DNA of 64,000 nt from Hafnia alvei (GCF_964063325.1 NZ_OZ061315.1:4154001-4218000), one strand, 5' to 3'; counted from the first letter of the stretch, positions 44,783 through 54,631 are shown. Made by a program: numbers and translations. Notes: generated by a model not told the origin, from the letters alone.

Positions 44783-45760
44783 CTATTTTTGTCCTGCTTC
44801 AAGCTGCTCGCAAAAATAGCGGGCACCGTCGCGCAACGCCCGATCGGCACTTTCCATCATGCGCGAATAATGCAAAAACGCATGCAGCGTACCGGGATAC
44901 ATTTTATAGCAGCAAGGTTGTTGGTGTTCAGAAAGCGTGCGGTGCAGCGCGATGCTGTCGTCAATCAGCGGATCAAATTCTGCGGTGGCAATAAAGCAGG
45001 CAGGCATGCTGTGGCTAAGATCGTTATTAAACAGGCAGTAATAAGGTGACTCTTTATCGTGTTCATTCGCCAAATAAGCGTGTTGATACAGTTCAATATC
45101 GGGCCCGGTTAAACCGTCCCAGACTCCACCGTATAATCGACGGCTGGCAGAATCCTGTAATCCATAAAGTCCGTAATAAAGTAGAACGCCTTTGACGTAG
45201 CCACAGTCGATGTTGCGATCGCGCAGCCATAACGCCGTGGCTAGCGCCAACATCGCACCGGCAGAATCTCCGGCAAAGCCAATTGACTGCATATTGAGTT
45301 GATAATCCGCAGCACGCTGAGAAAAATGGCGACATACCGCAACCGTTTCTTCAATCGCCTGTGGAAAATGCGCTTCAGGTGAAAGCGTATAGTCAACGCC
45401 AATCACGGCGCATCCCGTGTAATCGGCTAATAAACGCATAATACGGTCGTGGGTATCAAGATTACCGACAATAAACCCGCCGCCGTGTAAATAAAAGATC
45501 GTTGCCGCTGTTTCACGCTGTGGATAATATATTCTTACACCGATTTCTCCGTAAGAAGTGGCTATCTTTTCATGCAGGGTCTTAAGCATTTTAGGCCCTT
45601 CCTCATTCCAATATTTTCTCTCCTCAATATAAGCTTGTCTAATCGTTGAATTATCAGCGTCCGCTGCGATTGGTTTTGCATTTTCATACTGAACACGTAA
45701 TACATCGCGCATCTCATTTGATATTATTTCAGGGACATTAATTTTATTTATTGGATTCAT
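44783..45760 (-). CDS. aes: Acetyl esterase, Aes-like
   Basis: 325 residues (E. coli Aes 319). Hormone-sensitive-lipase family: oxyanion motif HGGGF, nucleophile GDSAGA, Asp in ATAEFDPLIDD and His in LHAFLHYSR. E. coli Aes hydrolyses short acyl esters and inhibits MalT. The start at 45760 (MNPINKIN) is preceded by GAGGGAG. It lies between the fix genes and caiF, which is not the E. coli arrangement. Confidence 0.82.
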   Translation of the reverse strand: MNPINKINVPEIISNEMRDVLRVQYENAKPIAADADNSTIRQAYIEERKYWNEEGPKMLKTLHEKIATSYGEIGVRIYYPQRETAATIFYLHGGGFIVGNLDTHDRIMRLLADYTGCAVIGVDYTLSPEAHFPQAIEETVAVCRHFSQRAADYQLNMQSIGFAGDSAGAMLALATALWLRDRNIDCGYVKGVLLYYGLYGLQDSASRRLYGGVWDGLTGPDIELYQHAYLANEHDKESPYYCLFNNDLSHSMPACFIATAEFDPLIDDSIALHRTLSEHQQPCCYKMYPGTLHAFLHYSRMMESADRALRDGARYFCEQLEAGQK

Positions 45761-46225
45761 TACACTCCCTCATTAGCTATTTCATTCATGACAAAAACAG
45801 AGTTAGCGCCGCATGGCATTAAGAAACAAAAAGCATGACAAACCAGATAGCTATGCCGCTAACAGCAAGCAAAAAGCACGCCAATGCGCACGGTTTCTCA
45901 CGCATCTATGTGATATTAAATTAATTATGCTTTTTATTATTTGAAATCAATAAATACGTCTTTATAAACATATTCTCAATCACAAAAACAAAGTAATACC
46001 ATACAGCAGCAAAACATTATCACTACAATAAAACAACAATAAACGCGGTTACAATCCTTCGCAACAAATGAAATAAAATACATAGCGAAGGTGTAATTAG
46101 ACAGGTATATTCAGATCAAACCATGATTATAAATGTGAATATGATCGCATATATTTAAGCTTATCCATTTATATGGTAAACAAATGCTAATCTGATAAAA
46201 ATTGCTTTAATTAAAAGGTGAGTTT
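45761..46225. other. Divergent promoter region between aes and caiF
   Basis: 465 bp, AT-rich, no gene recognised. It holds the CRP-like site described separately. Confidence 0.5.
46134..46149 (+). promoter_or_regulatory. CRP-like site upstream of caiF
   Basis: TGTGA-ATATGA-TCGCA matches TGTGA-N6-TCACA with one mismatch, about 85 bp before the caiF ATG. E. coli caiF is CRP-dependent, so the match fits. Confidence 0.65.
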
Positions 46226-46630
46226 ATGTGTAGAGAATACGTACCAGAGCCTTTGTATTTGTCCGTGGCGCGTTGGGCAATGCAACAACAACGTTGGATA
46301 AGCTCACGAGAGATAGCCGATCAGTTTGATCTCACTCCATGCAAAGCCATAAATCTTGTCTCTTATATTCTTTCTGCCGTAGATGAGATTGACTGCCAAA
46401 CCAAAACCGTTCCGAATCAGCTAGAAGGCAGAGGTTGTCAGTGTCAGCGCATGATCCAAGTGGATCATATCGACGATAATATTGCTGAGCGGATTAAAAA
46501 CGCGGTTAACGTTGATGGCGAAGAAAATGACTCAGAATCAATGCCCAGAATGCTGATCCCTGTTCCCCCTTCAGAGCTGAATCAGGAGCAAAAGTGGAAA
46601 TGGATGCTGTCTAAATCACAAAGGAAATAA
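46226..46630 (+). CDS. caiF: Transcriptional activator of the carnitine operons
   Basis: 134 residues (E. coli 131). The body follows E. coli CaiF: PLYLSVARWAMQQQRWISSREIADQFDL, LEGRGCQCQRM and LNQEQKWKWMLSKSQRK. It activates the cai and fix operons when carnitine is present anaerobically. In E. coli it lies beside caiE; here it is separated by the fix genes and aes. Ribosome site AAAGGTGAG before the ATG. Confidence 0.94.
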   Translation: MCREYVPEPLYLSVARWAMQQQRWISSREIADQFDLTPCKAINLVSYILSAVDEIDCQTKTVPNQLEGRGCQCQRMIQVDHIDDNIAERIKNAVNVDGEENDSESMPRMLIPVPPSELNQEQKWKWMLSKSQRK

Positions 46631-46723
46631 AACCGATATAACCGCCGTATTTCCAGTTGCCAGTATTTTTGCCGCGCTAAACACAGGGTTCGTTGCTCCT
46701 AGGTTTAGCGCGCTTAATCATGC

Positions 46724-47641
46724 TTACGAACGCTCAAATAACAGACCCACAGCGATATCACTCATCACATTGCGCGCCGTTTGGCTTACACCTCCGAGCT
46801 GGAAAAATCCGTGGATCACGCCAAGATAGCGCTGCGCACAACAGCATACGCCCTGCTCGGTGAGGCGTGCGAACAGCGCCTCACCCTCATCGCATAACGG
46901 ATCGTATTCCGCAGTGATAATGTGCGTTGGCGGTAAGCCGTAGAAATCATTGCGCCACAGCGGGCTGACTTCAGGATGCTTAAGATCGATGTCTGGAAAA
47001 TACGCCTCATAGCCGCTGAGCAGGGTTTCGCGGGTAATAATATAGTCGTCGCCGTTACGCTGGTAGCTATCAAAAGACGCCGTGGCATCCAGCATCGGGT
47101 AAATCAGCAATAGCTTATGCGGCAACCAACGTTTCTCATCGCGCAGACGCAGCGCCGTGATTAGGGCAATATGCCCGCCCGCGCTATCGCCCGCTAACGT
47201 GATTTGTTCGCGATCTACGCCTAAAAAATCTGCATGCTGCCAGACAAGCGTTGCAGCATGATGCGCGTCATCGTGCGCCGCAGGATAGACGTGCTCTGGT
47301 GCCAGTCGATATTGCGTGGCAATCACTCGGCACCCGCTGTGATAGGCCAACTGGCGCAGCTGCTTTTCGTGGGTGGCAAAGCCACCGCTGATAAAACAGC
47401 CGCCGTGGTAATAAATCACCGTTGGCATATTTCCATGAGCTCCCAGCGGAGAAATCACGCGCAACGTCATACCTTCCAGACTTACGTCACGCACATCCAC
47501 ACGCGTTTCTTTTTCACCCGCCAATATCGTGCTGGCAACATAGCCCGCTCGCCGTTCAGCCACGGTTTGGCGACGAGGCGATGGTCTGCCTGCCGCAATA
47601 AAATCGTTTACCAGTTCAGCAATGGCAGGTTCTAAAGGCAT
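46724..47641 (-). CDS. Hormone-sensitive-lipase-family esterase (second Aes-like gene)
   Basis: 305 residues, alpha/beta hydrolase. It has oxyanion motif YYHGGCF, nucleophile GDSAGGHIA, Asp in TAEYDPLCDEG and His in VIHGFFQL, a full catalytic triad. It is a distant relative of the Aes at 44783. The substrate is unknown; a short acyl ester is likely from the family. Soluble with no signal peptide. Same direction as the nearby toxin-antitoxin pair but not part of it. Confidence 0.85.
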   Translation of the reverse strand: MPLEPAIAELVNDFIAAGRPSPRRQTVAERRAGYVASTILAGEKETRVDVRDVSLEGMTLRVISPLGAHGNMPTVIYYHGGCFISGGFATHEKQLRQLAYHSGCRVIATQYRLAPEHVYPAAHDDAHHAATLVWQHADFLGVDREQITLAGDSAGGHIALITALRLRDEKRWLPHKLLLIYPMLDATASFDSYQRNGDDYIITRETLLSGYEAYFPDIDLKHPEVSPLWRNDFYGLPPTHIITAEYDPLCDEGEALFARLTEQGVCCCAQRYLGVIHGFFQLGGVSQTARNVMSDIAVGLLFERS

Positions 47642-47793
47642 ATCTATATCCTTGATATTTTTAATTCTGAGCCGTGAGGTGCGTAGATGTTATCACCTGT
47701 TACAACAGCGGATGATCTCGTCGCTCGGTCAGCACATAACGTTCAGAAGGGAGGATTAATTATCCATTTGGCGTTCGAAGGCTTGAGTGAGAT

Positions 47794-48090
47794 CTAAATA
47801 GATCTCAATGTTTCAACTACTTTCGGATTTCTTTCTATTAGACATAGCATTCTTAGCGCGATACCACTCGGCACTCGGCGATTTAGCTCCCAGCTTTGTA
47901 TCGTTGCTGAGCTAGCACCAATCATTTTTGCAAACTCAGCCTGATTCATACCGATACTTTTGCGAATTGATTTCACATCAGGGATCGCGTGGCGGTGTAC
48001 ATTTTCTGGATTTACTGTCATCTCACCATTTTCGATAGCAACCATTTCATTAATGCTGCTAAGCAAATCATTAAACAATTTTTTTTCCAT
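47794..48090 (-). CDS. Xre-type antitoxin, HigA2/NadS-like
   Basis: 98 residues. Acidic N-terminal part, then a helix-turn-helix (about 40-95, IRKSIGMNQAEFAKMIGASSATIQSWELNRRVPSGIALRML), the layout of HigA2/NadS antitoxins paired with RelE-fold toxins. It follows the toxin at 48135 by 45 bp on the same strand, toxin first. Likely autorepressor. Confidence 0.82.
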   Translation of the reverse strand: MEKKLFNDLLSSINEMVAIENGEMTVNPENVHRHAIPDVKSIRKSIGMNQAEFAKMIGASSATIQSWELNRRVPSGIALRMLCLIERNPKVVETLRSI

Positions 48091-48134
48091 AAACTTGCCC
48101 TTTTTATGAAGAGGTTACCAACCAATAACAGCGG

Positions 48135-48458
48135 CTATTTCATATTTTGGATCGCATTTTTCAGTGCAGATTTTTGTTCCAGAGAAATGTCATTTTTCGC
48201 ATTTTTCGGATAGGCCAGTAATAAATATAGCCTCCCACTCAAGGTTCTTACGTAGTAGATAATCCTTATACCACCGCGCTTTCCCATCCCGTAGCGGCAC
48301 CAACGGAGCTTTTTACATCCGCCAGTATGGCTAATCGTGTCACCCTCTTCATGGTGCTCTAGTAGGTAGAGTTGAAGTGCCAGAAACTCATCGTCCTGCA
48401 TTAGTTCTCTTCGCATCCTACTGAAAGTGGGAGTTTCGACAAACTCTAAATAATCCAT
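48135..48458 (-). CDS. RelE/HigB2-type toxin
   Basis: 107 residues. RelE-superfamily segments: DDEFLALQLYLLEHHEEGD, GCKKLRWCRYGMGKRGGIRIIYYV and LYLLLAYPKNAKNDISLEQKSAL, matching the HigB2/YgjN-like branch. It precedes its Xre antitoxin; a translation-dependent mRNA cutter by family. The operon is flanked by the ash-like module. Confidence 0.82.
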   Translation of the reverse strand: MDYLEFVETPTFSRMRRELMQDDEFLALQLYLLEHHEEGDTISHTGGCKKLRWCRYGMGKRGGIRIIYYVRTLSGRLYLLLAYPKNAKNDISLEQKSALKNAIQNMK

Positions 48459-48640
48459 CTATACCGATCCATGTATGAACAAATAATATGCGTACTGAGT
48501 ACGTAACACAACACAAATATATGCTGCATACTCTGCCTAGGCCGTGAGGCATCACATCAGTAGATGCATCCACCTCTACGTTATCTAGGCACATATTCTG
48601 AACTACTTTCCTTGGGCTACTCGCCCCAATTCCTGAGAGG

Positions 48641-48847
48641 TTGATTCCATATTTAAATACAAATTGCTGTAATTCTATCCAGCCTATTTCATTGGCTAAA
48701 ACTCAGGCATATAGTCATCTGGCTGCGGCAAAATCCGTAGTTGGGATTGGAACCCTAAAAACTTTTAGCCCTGAAAAAGCTTGTACTTTTTCGGCACCGA
48801 CGTGCACACTTCATTTGGTGGCGCAGGCGGGGAAACCGCAAGGTTAA
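48641..48847 (+). CDS. P4-type Ash-family protein (intact frame)
   Basis: 68 residues from a TTG start at 48641 (TTGATTCCATAT; the 5' copy at 5279 begins with the same TTGATTCCA). The segment YSHLAAAKSVVGIGTLKTFS and the following KACTF...CTLHLVAQAGKPQG are hallmarks of the Ash family of P4-like satellites. Ash frames often overlap the immunity RNA region and their protein role is uncertain. A second, broken copy is at 5312. Confidence 0.65.
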   Translation: MIPYLNTNCCNSIQPISLAKTQAYSHLAAAKSVVGIGTLKTFSPEKACTFSAPTCTLHLVAQAGKPQG

Positions 48848-48947
48848 CCGGGTGCTAGAGGCCGGGGTTCCAAACCTGTCTGTGCCATCACCAAACTTTG
48901 GAACCTTTGGTAATGGCGATAAATAAACTCTAGTAGGAAACATCGTC
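48848..48947 (+). promoter_or_regulatory. Structured leader with alternative hairpins (copy 2)
   Basis: GGTTCCAAA (48866-48874) can pair with TTTGGAACC (48897-48905), or CCATCACCAAA (48885-48895) with TTTGGTAATGG (48906-48916), one mismatch. The two pairings would compete, like an attenuator or an immunity-RNA target. It lies between ash and the paralogous small gene. Confidence 0.6.
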
Positions 48948-49271
48948 ATGAACTTAATAAACCAAACGCCAAGCGACAACTCCATCACCATCTTCCGTTC
49001 CCTGATTTCTGATTTATCATTCGAGCAGTTCAGCGACACGCAGCTGTACGATATCAGCGGAATTGCCGCAGAATCCGCCGAAGGGTTGTGCCATGGATTA
49101 TTGCATTTGAGTGAATCGCTAGAGAGTGGAAATCAAATCCCGCAAGAAAGTCTTGGCCAGATTGGCGCATGGCTGAAAGCCTCTGCACACGTGATCCCAG
49201 CAATGTTCGAACTGTATGAACAAGCCAATAACCGCCTATTTCAAATGCACAATGCGGACGGTGCTGAATAG
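48948..49271 (+). CDS. Small conserved hypothetical protein, ash-leader-associated (copy 2)
   Basis: 107 residues, paralogue of 5584-5874 (shared NSITIFRSLISDL, AEGLCHGLLHLSESLE, PQESLGQIGAWLKASAH). Starts at ATG 48948 behind AGGAAACATC. No domain recognised. The two copies share the ash-leader-gene order, so the small protein is part of the module. Terminator 49285-49306 follows. Confidence 0.7.
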   Translation: MNLINQTPSDNSITIFRSLISDLSFEQFSDTQLYDISGIAAESAEGLCHGLLHLSESLESGNQIPQESLGQIGAWLKASAHVIPAMFELYEQANNRLFQMHNADGAE

Positions 49272-49284
49272 CAGATAGAAAAAA

Positions 49285-49306
49285 GGGATAGCCATCGCTA
49301 TCCCTT
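49285..49306 (+). terminator. Terminator after the ash-associated gene
   Basis: GGGATAGC (49285-49292), loop CATC, GCTATCCC (49297-49304), then TT. Confidence 0.8.
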
Positions 49307-49329
49307 CAGAAAACAAACATAGTCAGATA

Positions 49330-49373
49330 TTAGGGAGAGCGCACCGCGGTGCGCTATGCCCGAGTATCTCGGT
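49330..49373. repeat. Dispersed intergenic repeat, copy 3 (short)
   Basis: TTAGGGAGAGCG then GCGCTATGCCCGAGTATCTCGG, the two ends of the element at 36070-36226 with the centre missing. Confidence 0.65.
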
Positions 49374-49410
49374 TCAAAAGACGACTGTTTTATCGCCTTT
49401 AAAGAGCCGA

Positions 49411-50535
49411 TTAATACTCATCAAAATACCAATAGCCCTGATTCACTAAATCAGTGAGCTCGGCCACAAAGGCTGGATTGTTCAGCGCGTCACCCAGCTC
49501 TTTTTTGCCTACGGTGGTGTAACGGCACAGCGCGTCAGCGGCTTTAGGCTCAGCGGCCTGCATTGGTTCGCTGTTAACAAAGAAGCTATCGCCAATGTTA
49601 AGCACGCGTAGACCGCTCAGGCGGGTTAAAACTTCATCGCCCAGCAGCGCATCAAGAATTTCATCAGGCTCATAAGCCGGTTCCGCAGGCGCGATATCCA
49701 GCTCATGGCGTGGCGTAGTCGCGAAACGACCCAGCCATTGCTTGAAATCTTCCGGCTGGTTCAGCATCTCAATCATCATCCCGCGCAGGCGATCAACTTC
49801 ATAATCTTCAATGCGGCCAACGTGATCGCGGCAGGTCAAATCAGGATCGCTGTAGTGCTCGCCACCCAGATCGTTTTCCAGCGCATAGTCAGCAAAACTA
49901 CTGATCAAATCTCTGCCATTTGGCCCGCGGAAGCCGACAGAGTAGTTCATCGCGGTTTCATGGGTGAAACCATCGTGCGGGAAGCCCGGCGGAATATACA
50001 GAATATCGCCCAGTTCGAGATCTTCATCGATGATTGGCTCGAATGGATCGACGTGCAGCAGCGCTGGATGCGGGCAGAACTGGCGCATCGGCAATTTATC
50101 GCCCACGCGCCAACGACGGCTGCCCATACCTTGAATGATAAAGACATCGTACTGATCGATATGTGGCCCAACGCCGCCGCCCGGCACGGAGAAGGAGATC
50201 ATCAGATCATCTAAACGCCAGTCCGGCAAAACACGGAACGGACGTACCAGCTCGGCAGATGGCGCATGCCAGTGGTTAACGGCCTGTGCCAGTAACGACC
50301 AGCCGGTTTCACCCAAGCCATCAAAATCTTCGAAAGGCCCATTGCTGGCCTGCCACTCACCGTTTTTATGGCTAACCAAACGGCTATCGACTTCCGGCTC
50401 CATCGCCAAACCCGCCAGCTCATCCGGCGTGATAGGATCAACAAAGTTTGGGAAGGCATTTTTTAATACAACTGGCTGTTTTTGCCAGTATTTTTCAAGA
50501 AATTCGGGCCAGTTAAGATTGAGTTGATAAGCCAT
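49411..50535 (-). CDS. roxA: Ribosomal oxygenase RoxA (50S L16 arginine hydroxylase)
   Basis: 374 residues, JmjC/cupin fold. The metal triad is HID in GGGVGPHIDQYDVF with the distal His in PPGFPHDGFTH; the helical dimer and winged C-terminal parts follow. It matches E. coli RoxA (YcfD, 373), a 2-oxoglutarate- and Fe(II)-dependent hydroxylase of ribosomal protein L16 Arg81. Single gene. Confidence 0.92.
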   Translation of the reverse strand: MAYQLNLNWPEFLEKYWQKQPVVLKNAFPNFVDPITPDELAGLAMEPEVDSRLVSHKNGEWQASNGPFEDFDGLGETGWSLLAQAVNHWHAPSAELVRPFRVLPDWRLDDLMISFSVPGGGVGPHIDQYDVFIIQGMGSRRWRVGDKLPMRQFCPHPALLHVDPFEPIIDEDLELGDILYIPPGFPHDGFTHETAMNYSVGFRGPNGRDLISSFADYALENDLGGEHYSDPDLTCRDHVGRIEDYEVDRLRGMMIEMLNQPEDFKQWLGRFATTPRHELDIAPAEPAYEPDEILDALLGDEVLTRLSGLRVLNIGDSFFVNSEPMQAAEPKAADALCRYTTVGKKELGDALNNPAFVAELTDLVNQGYWYFDEY

Positions 50536-50732
50536 GCTTTCACACCAGTGAGAAGAAAAACGGGTTCGATTATAAAGAAGCTAAGCGTGGGGCTGCCTTG
50601 TCATTGGTCAAGGATAATGTTGAATAAGTCGAGAGGGGAAATCAGATAAGCGTTATTTAACAAACGGCCTAATAAAAAACGGCGCGCCACACGCAGGTAT
50701 GACACGCCGATAACGTCAGTTTTTAGCGTCGA

Positions 50733-52610
50733 TTAACGGATAAAATCTTTATCATCAATCACCCGCAGCGGATCGATATCGCTCTCTTTCTTAATCACTA
50801 AGCCCGTCTCTGAACGCACGCATACACCACCGTAATGGCCGCCAACGGTGAACGCGCACAGCTGAATATAACGCCCCGCCACTTCAGGCAAACACCACAG
50901 CTGCTGATAGATATTTTTCTGCTCGGAGAACTTACCTGAAGTTTCATCCAACACCTGATCTTCATGGCTGATCAATCCGATGTTGTTGCCACAGCGTCCG
51001 GCAATCGGTTTCACCGCATAGCCGCTTTGCTCCAGCTCTGCGTTTAGCTCAAAGTCGGCGTCCAACAAATAACGATGGTGCGGGAACAGCGACCATAGCA
51101 CCGGCAAAATGGCTTTATTACTTGGGATCACCGTCCACAGCGGCTCAAAGACCATCACTTCAGGACGAAGCAACACGTCGATCAGGCGAACGCTGTTTTC
51201 CGGATGTCCGGTACGAATGGGCAGCGCCGAGTGCTCCGCTTCACTCTCTTCACGCAGCTGATCGAGCGCAGTTTCCCATGCCCACGTTTTCCACACACAG
51301 TTCACTGGACGATGCTCACCATCCACCAGCTGACCAGACGCATCCCAATGCAGCTCGTCTAAACCGTGCAGAATTTTGCTTTCAAACCCGGCTTTGGCTA
51401 ACGCACGCTGCATAAACTGCGCGTGATAGCTCTCTTCAGCGTCATGATCTTGCAGGATATGAACAAACGGGCTGGCATCGCTGTGCTTCCAAGTATTCGC
51501 CAACGCATCCAGCAAATGCTCACCCGGATCGCCGCCGAGAACGTCTCCGGCCTGCTCCGCCCATTGGCCTAAAATCAGCCCGGTTTCAGCGTGGCACGAC
51601 GCGGAATCTGCGTTGTATTCATAAACTTTAAGCCCGCGTTCATCCATACAGAAATCGAGGCGACCAGTGATCATATGATGACGACGGCGCTGCCACGACA
51701 GGCGCAGACGCGGCCACAGCGCTTCAGGGATATCAAACAGCGCCAGCAGATTGTCATCTTTCAGCACTTTATCCGTGGCATGCAGATACATCAGGTGTAG
51801 CTCATTGGTGGCACGAATAAGCTCTTGTTCCGCACTGCGTGAGATTGTGAAATAGCGGTAAGGATCGGCGTTCAGCGTATGGCCACCGTTGGCCTGCACG
51901 TAGGTATGCTGCAACGGATCCTGTTCGTTCAACCACGCGCCGCTAAACTGGCCGCGATTTTCTACGCGCTCGCTGTGGATAGCCAAATACGGCGCAGGGA
52001 TCTGCGGCTGCGGCAGGCTAAAACTATCGTCAGCGGTTGGGATCATCCAACCCAATATTTCGGTGTCGTCGAACGTGTCTTGAATAACGTATTTGCCGTC
52101 TTGGCAAACCAGCGGTAACTCGCGCGTCCACTGCTGCCCTGCGGGCAACGGATGATGGATCACGTTCTGCTCAGCCACGCGGATGCGGTCTGCCAACACC
52201 TGAGTGATTATCGCCACATGCCCCGTATGCTCGAACTCACCGCCCTGCTGCCAAATCAGCAAAGAGCCCGCCACCGGCAAACGCTCGCAGCCGTTGGCAA
52301 ACGCCTGCAACGGCAGAATATTATCGTTCACGACCTGACGCAGATAGCGCAGCGAAAAAATATCGTAGGCCATGCGCACGTCGGTAAACACGGTGCCGTA
52401 GTTGAGATAAAGGAAGCGGCGGGCAAACTCGACGCACTGCCACTTGTACCCCATGTACTCTTTGTCCAGATAGTGGCGGAATGCGGCATCATCCATCTGA
52501 TCAAGGTTTTCAAGGGAGTCATAATTCGAGGAGTAAATCGCTACGCCACCGGGGGCATAACCTAACAACGTACCGAAAGGGGCATGTTTTTCGAGCGTGT
52601 TCACACACAT
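50733..52610 (-). CDS. gss: Bifunctional glutathionylspermidine amidase/synthetase
   Basis: 625 residues (E. coli 619). The N-terminal CHAP-like amidase (about 1-200) has the catalytic Cys in GYKWQCVEFARRF and a His in EHTGHVAIITQV. The C-terminal ATP-grasp synthetase (about 205-620) includes LSWQRRRHHMITGRLDFCMD and PIAGRCGNNIGLI. It makes and hydrolyses glutathionylspermidine. Start at MCVNTLEKHAPF, 52610. Confidence 0.94.
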   Translation of the reverse strand: MCVNTLEKHAPFGTLLGYAPGGVAIYSSNYDSLENLDQMDDAAFRHYLDKEYMGYKWQCVEFARRFLYLNYGTVFTDVRMAYDIFSLRYLRQVVNDNILPLQAFANGCERLPVAGSLLIWQQGGEFEHTGHVAIITQVLADRIRVAEQNVIHHPLPAGQQWTRELPLVCQDGKYVIQDTFDDTEILGWMIPTADDSFSLPQPQIPAPYLAIHSERVENRGQFSGAWLNEQDPLQHTYVQANGGHTLNADPYRYFTISRSAEQELIRATNELHLMYLHATDKVLKDDNLLALFDIPEALWPRLRLSWQRRRHHMITGRLDFCMDERGLKVYEYNADSASCHAETGLILGQWAEQAGDVLGGDPGEHLLDALANTWKHSDASPFVHILQDHDAEESYHAQFMQRALAKAGFESKILHGLDELHWDASGQLVDGEHRPVNCVWKTWAWETALDQLREESEAEHSALPIRTGHPENSVRLIDVLLRPEVMVFEPLWTVIPSNKAILPVLWSLFPHHRYLLDADFELNAELEQSGYAVKPIAGRCGNNIGLISHEDQVLDETSGKFSEQKNIYQQLWCLPEVAGRYIQLCAFTVGGHYGGVCVRSETGLVIKKESDIDPLRVIDDKDFIR

Positions 52611-52933
52611 AGCGAGAGCCTTACGCGAATATCACTGTTGCAATAACAGTTGGGGAAAGATCTATCTTAAAACTTTTTCTAATGCGGATCACACTTCTCC
52701 GTGGGTTAAATGTTTCAGCCCTCTTGGCGCGAAAGTATCAGTTATAACGATAGAAGCTATCTCGACTCTAGCAAGGGGCGTGGGGAGCCACGTGCACCCT
52801 ATCGTGGCGGCGATATTCTCACGTTCCTGATGAGCGCCGTTTATTTTCTATCGCCAAACACCGCTGTTTTTCACTTTTCCCAAAAACAACGCCCGTAACG
52901 GAATGTTTTTAAAATCTTTAGTTGAAAACCGAC
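52611..52933. other. Intergenic region upstream of gss
   Basis: 323 bp, no gene recognised. Contains the gss promoter and the end of the MocR gene's transcript; no site assigned. Confidence 0.4.
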
Positions 52934-54487
52934 TCATTGAGCAATGATGTTTGTGGGCAATCCTTCTGCCCGTAGGCGATCCATTTCCTGCTCGATAACG
53001 GCAAGTACCTTTTGTAGCTGTTGTACATTCAAACCTCCAAATCCAAAGAGCATCACTGACTGGTTATTCATTTGCTGCCATATGAATTCGGAACCATTCG
53101 CCACCTCATTTAAGGTATCAAAGCGCACGCCTGCATGCAGACAACGAGCGCGTAACGCCTGAATAAACTCAGCGGAAAGCGGCGTGATTAAGGTTAAGTG
53201 TAGTCCTGCCGCATGGCCCCATATTTTTCCTTCAGGAAACAGGCGTAATAAGCCTTCGTGTAATAGGCGCTGACGATCTTCATAAACACAGGATAATTTA
53301 CTTAGATGGGTATAAAAGACCTGATTATGCATAAACTCGGCTAAAAACTGTTGGAACAGCCAGTTACTGCCGCTGTTATTTAGCGCTTTCATATTTTGCA
53401 CCGATTCAAGAATCGAATCAGGGCAAACCAGATACCCTAAACGGATCCCCGGCCCCAGAGTTTTGGAAAACGTTCCGGCATAGATGACCCGGTCATAGCT
53501 GTCCATCGACTTCAGCGCAGGCAGTGGTTTTTCTTCCCATGAAAAAACGGCATCATAATCATCCTCAATGATATAGGCCCCAACGCGCTGCGCCCAAAGC
53601 AACACTTTTTTTCTCCGCGAGAGTGAGAGCTTGCTGCCCAATGGATACTGATGTGAAGGGGTGACATAACACAGCTGGGTTGAACACTCGGGCATACGGG
53701 AAACACATATCCCTTGCTCATCCACATCCACCGCGCTGACCTGCGCGCCGTAATAATTGAATAGATGCCAAGCCCCCGAATAACATGGCGACTCTGCGAC
53801 AATATGACAGCGTGAATGATTAACTCTAGCCTGATTAAGCACAAAGAGTTGCGTTAATAACGACAGCCCTTCCTGAGTGCCATTTGTAATAATGATATTT
53901 TCTGGTCGGGTATTGATTGCACGCGATAAACGTAAATAGCGCACAATCTCTTGGCGCAGAGAAAGTAATCCCTGCGGAGAGTGATAGCGGGTGGTTAATT
54001 GCTCTTTGAGATATGAAGGGGCGTTATTCCATTTCCGCCAGCTCGACCAAGGGAACGCATTAGGATCGGGGATGCTCATCCGGCAATAAAGCTCTGCGCT
54101 CGGCTGATTATATAAATCTCCCGGCACCTCCGCCGCGATTAATCCGGCGGGTTCAGGCCCGGTGAAATAAGGTATTTCCTGAAGCGTCACCTCAACGGGT
54201 CGATCAAATATTACCTGATAGCCAATCCCTGGGCGGCTTTTAATATAGCCACCAGATATCAATTTTTCATATGCGAGCACGACCGTAATTCGCGCAATCT
54301 GTAGTTTTCCAGCCAGCATACGTATAGATGGCAGCATATCGCCCGCTACACATTCACCGAGCGTGATTGCTTGATAATAATATTGAAATATTTGTGATTG
54401 CAGAGGCATATCACAGGTTTTATCAAGCTCGATATCCCATATCAAAATAATCCACCTCTCAGATACTGCCAGAATCAATCTGGACAA
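52934..54487 (-). CDS. MocR/GntR-family PLP-dependent regulator (PdxR-like)
   Basis: 517 residues. N-terminal GntR winged helix (about 28-95, MPLQSQIFQYYYQAITLGECVAGDMLPSIRMLAGKLQIARITVVLAYEKLISGGYI) joined to an aminotransferase fold (about 130-510) with NGTQEGLSLL, EDDYDAVF and the PLP-binding Lys in YAGTFSKTLGPGIRLGYL. MocR regulators bind PLP or amino compounds and usually control an adjacent divergent gene; here that is torC, but the true target is unknown. The first 20 residues are uncertain; MILIWD or MPLQSQ may be the real start. Confidence 0.82.
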   Translation of the reverse strand: MSRLILAVSERWIILIWDIELDKTCDMPLQSQIFQYYYQAITLGECVAGDMLPSIRMLAGKLQIARITVVLAYEKLISGGYIKSRPGIGYQVIFDRPVEVTLQEIPYFTGPEPAGLIAAEVPGDLYNQPSAELYCRMSIPDPNAFPWSSWRKWNNAPSYLKEQLTTRYHSPQGLLSLRQEIVRYLRLSRAINTRPENIIITNGTQEGLSLLTQLFVLNQARVNHSRCHIVAESPCYSGAWHLFNYYGAQVSAVDVDEQGICVSRMPECSTQLCYVTPSHQYPLGSKLSLSRRKKVLLWAQRVGAYIIEDDYDAVFSWEEKPLPALKSMDSYDRVIYAGTFSKTLGPGIRLGYLVCPDSILESVQNMKALNNSGSNWLFQQFLAEFMHNQVFYTHLSKLSCVYEDRQRLLHEGLLRLFPEGKIWGHAAGLHLTLITPLSAEFIQALRARCLHAGVRFDTLNEVANGSEFIWQQMNNQSVMLFGFGGLNVQQLQKVLAVIEQEMDRLRAEGLPTNIIAQ

Positions 54488-54631
54488 TTTACGTCAACAT
54501 CCCAGCTTAGAATTTGACGCTACGCATGCCGATCCATCTGGCCCTATGACACACGGCGGCCGTATCTAATTAGTCCGATCATTTCTCCTTTAGTTTAACA
54601 GCAAAATAACGAGAATTGAGGAAGCCTAATC

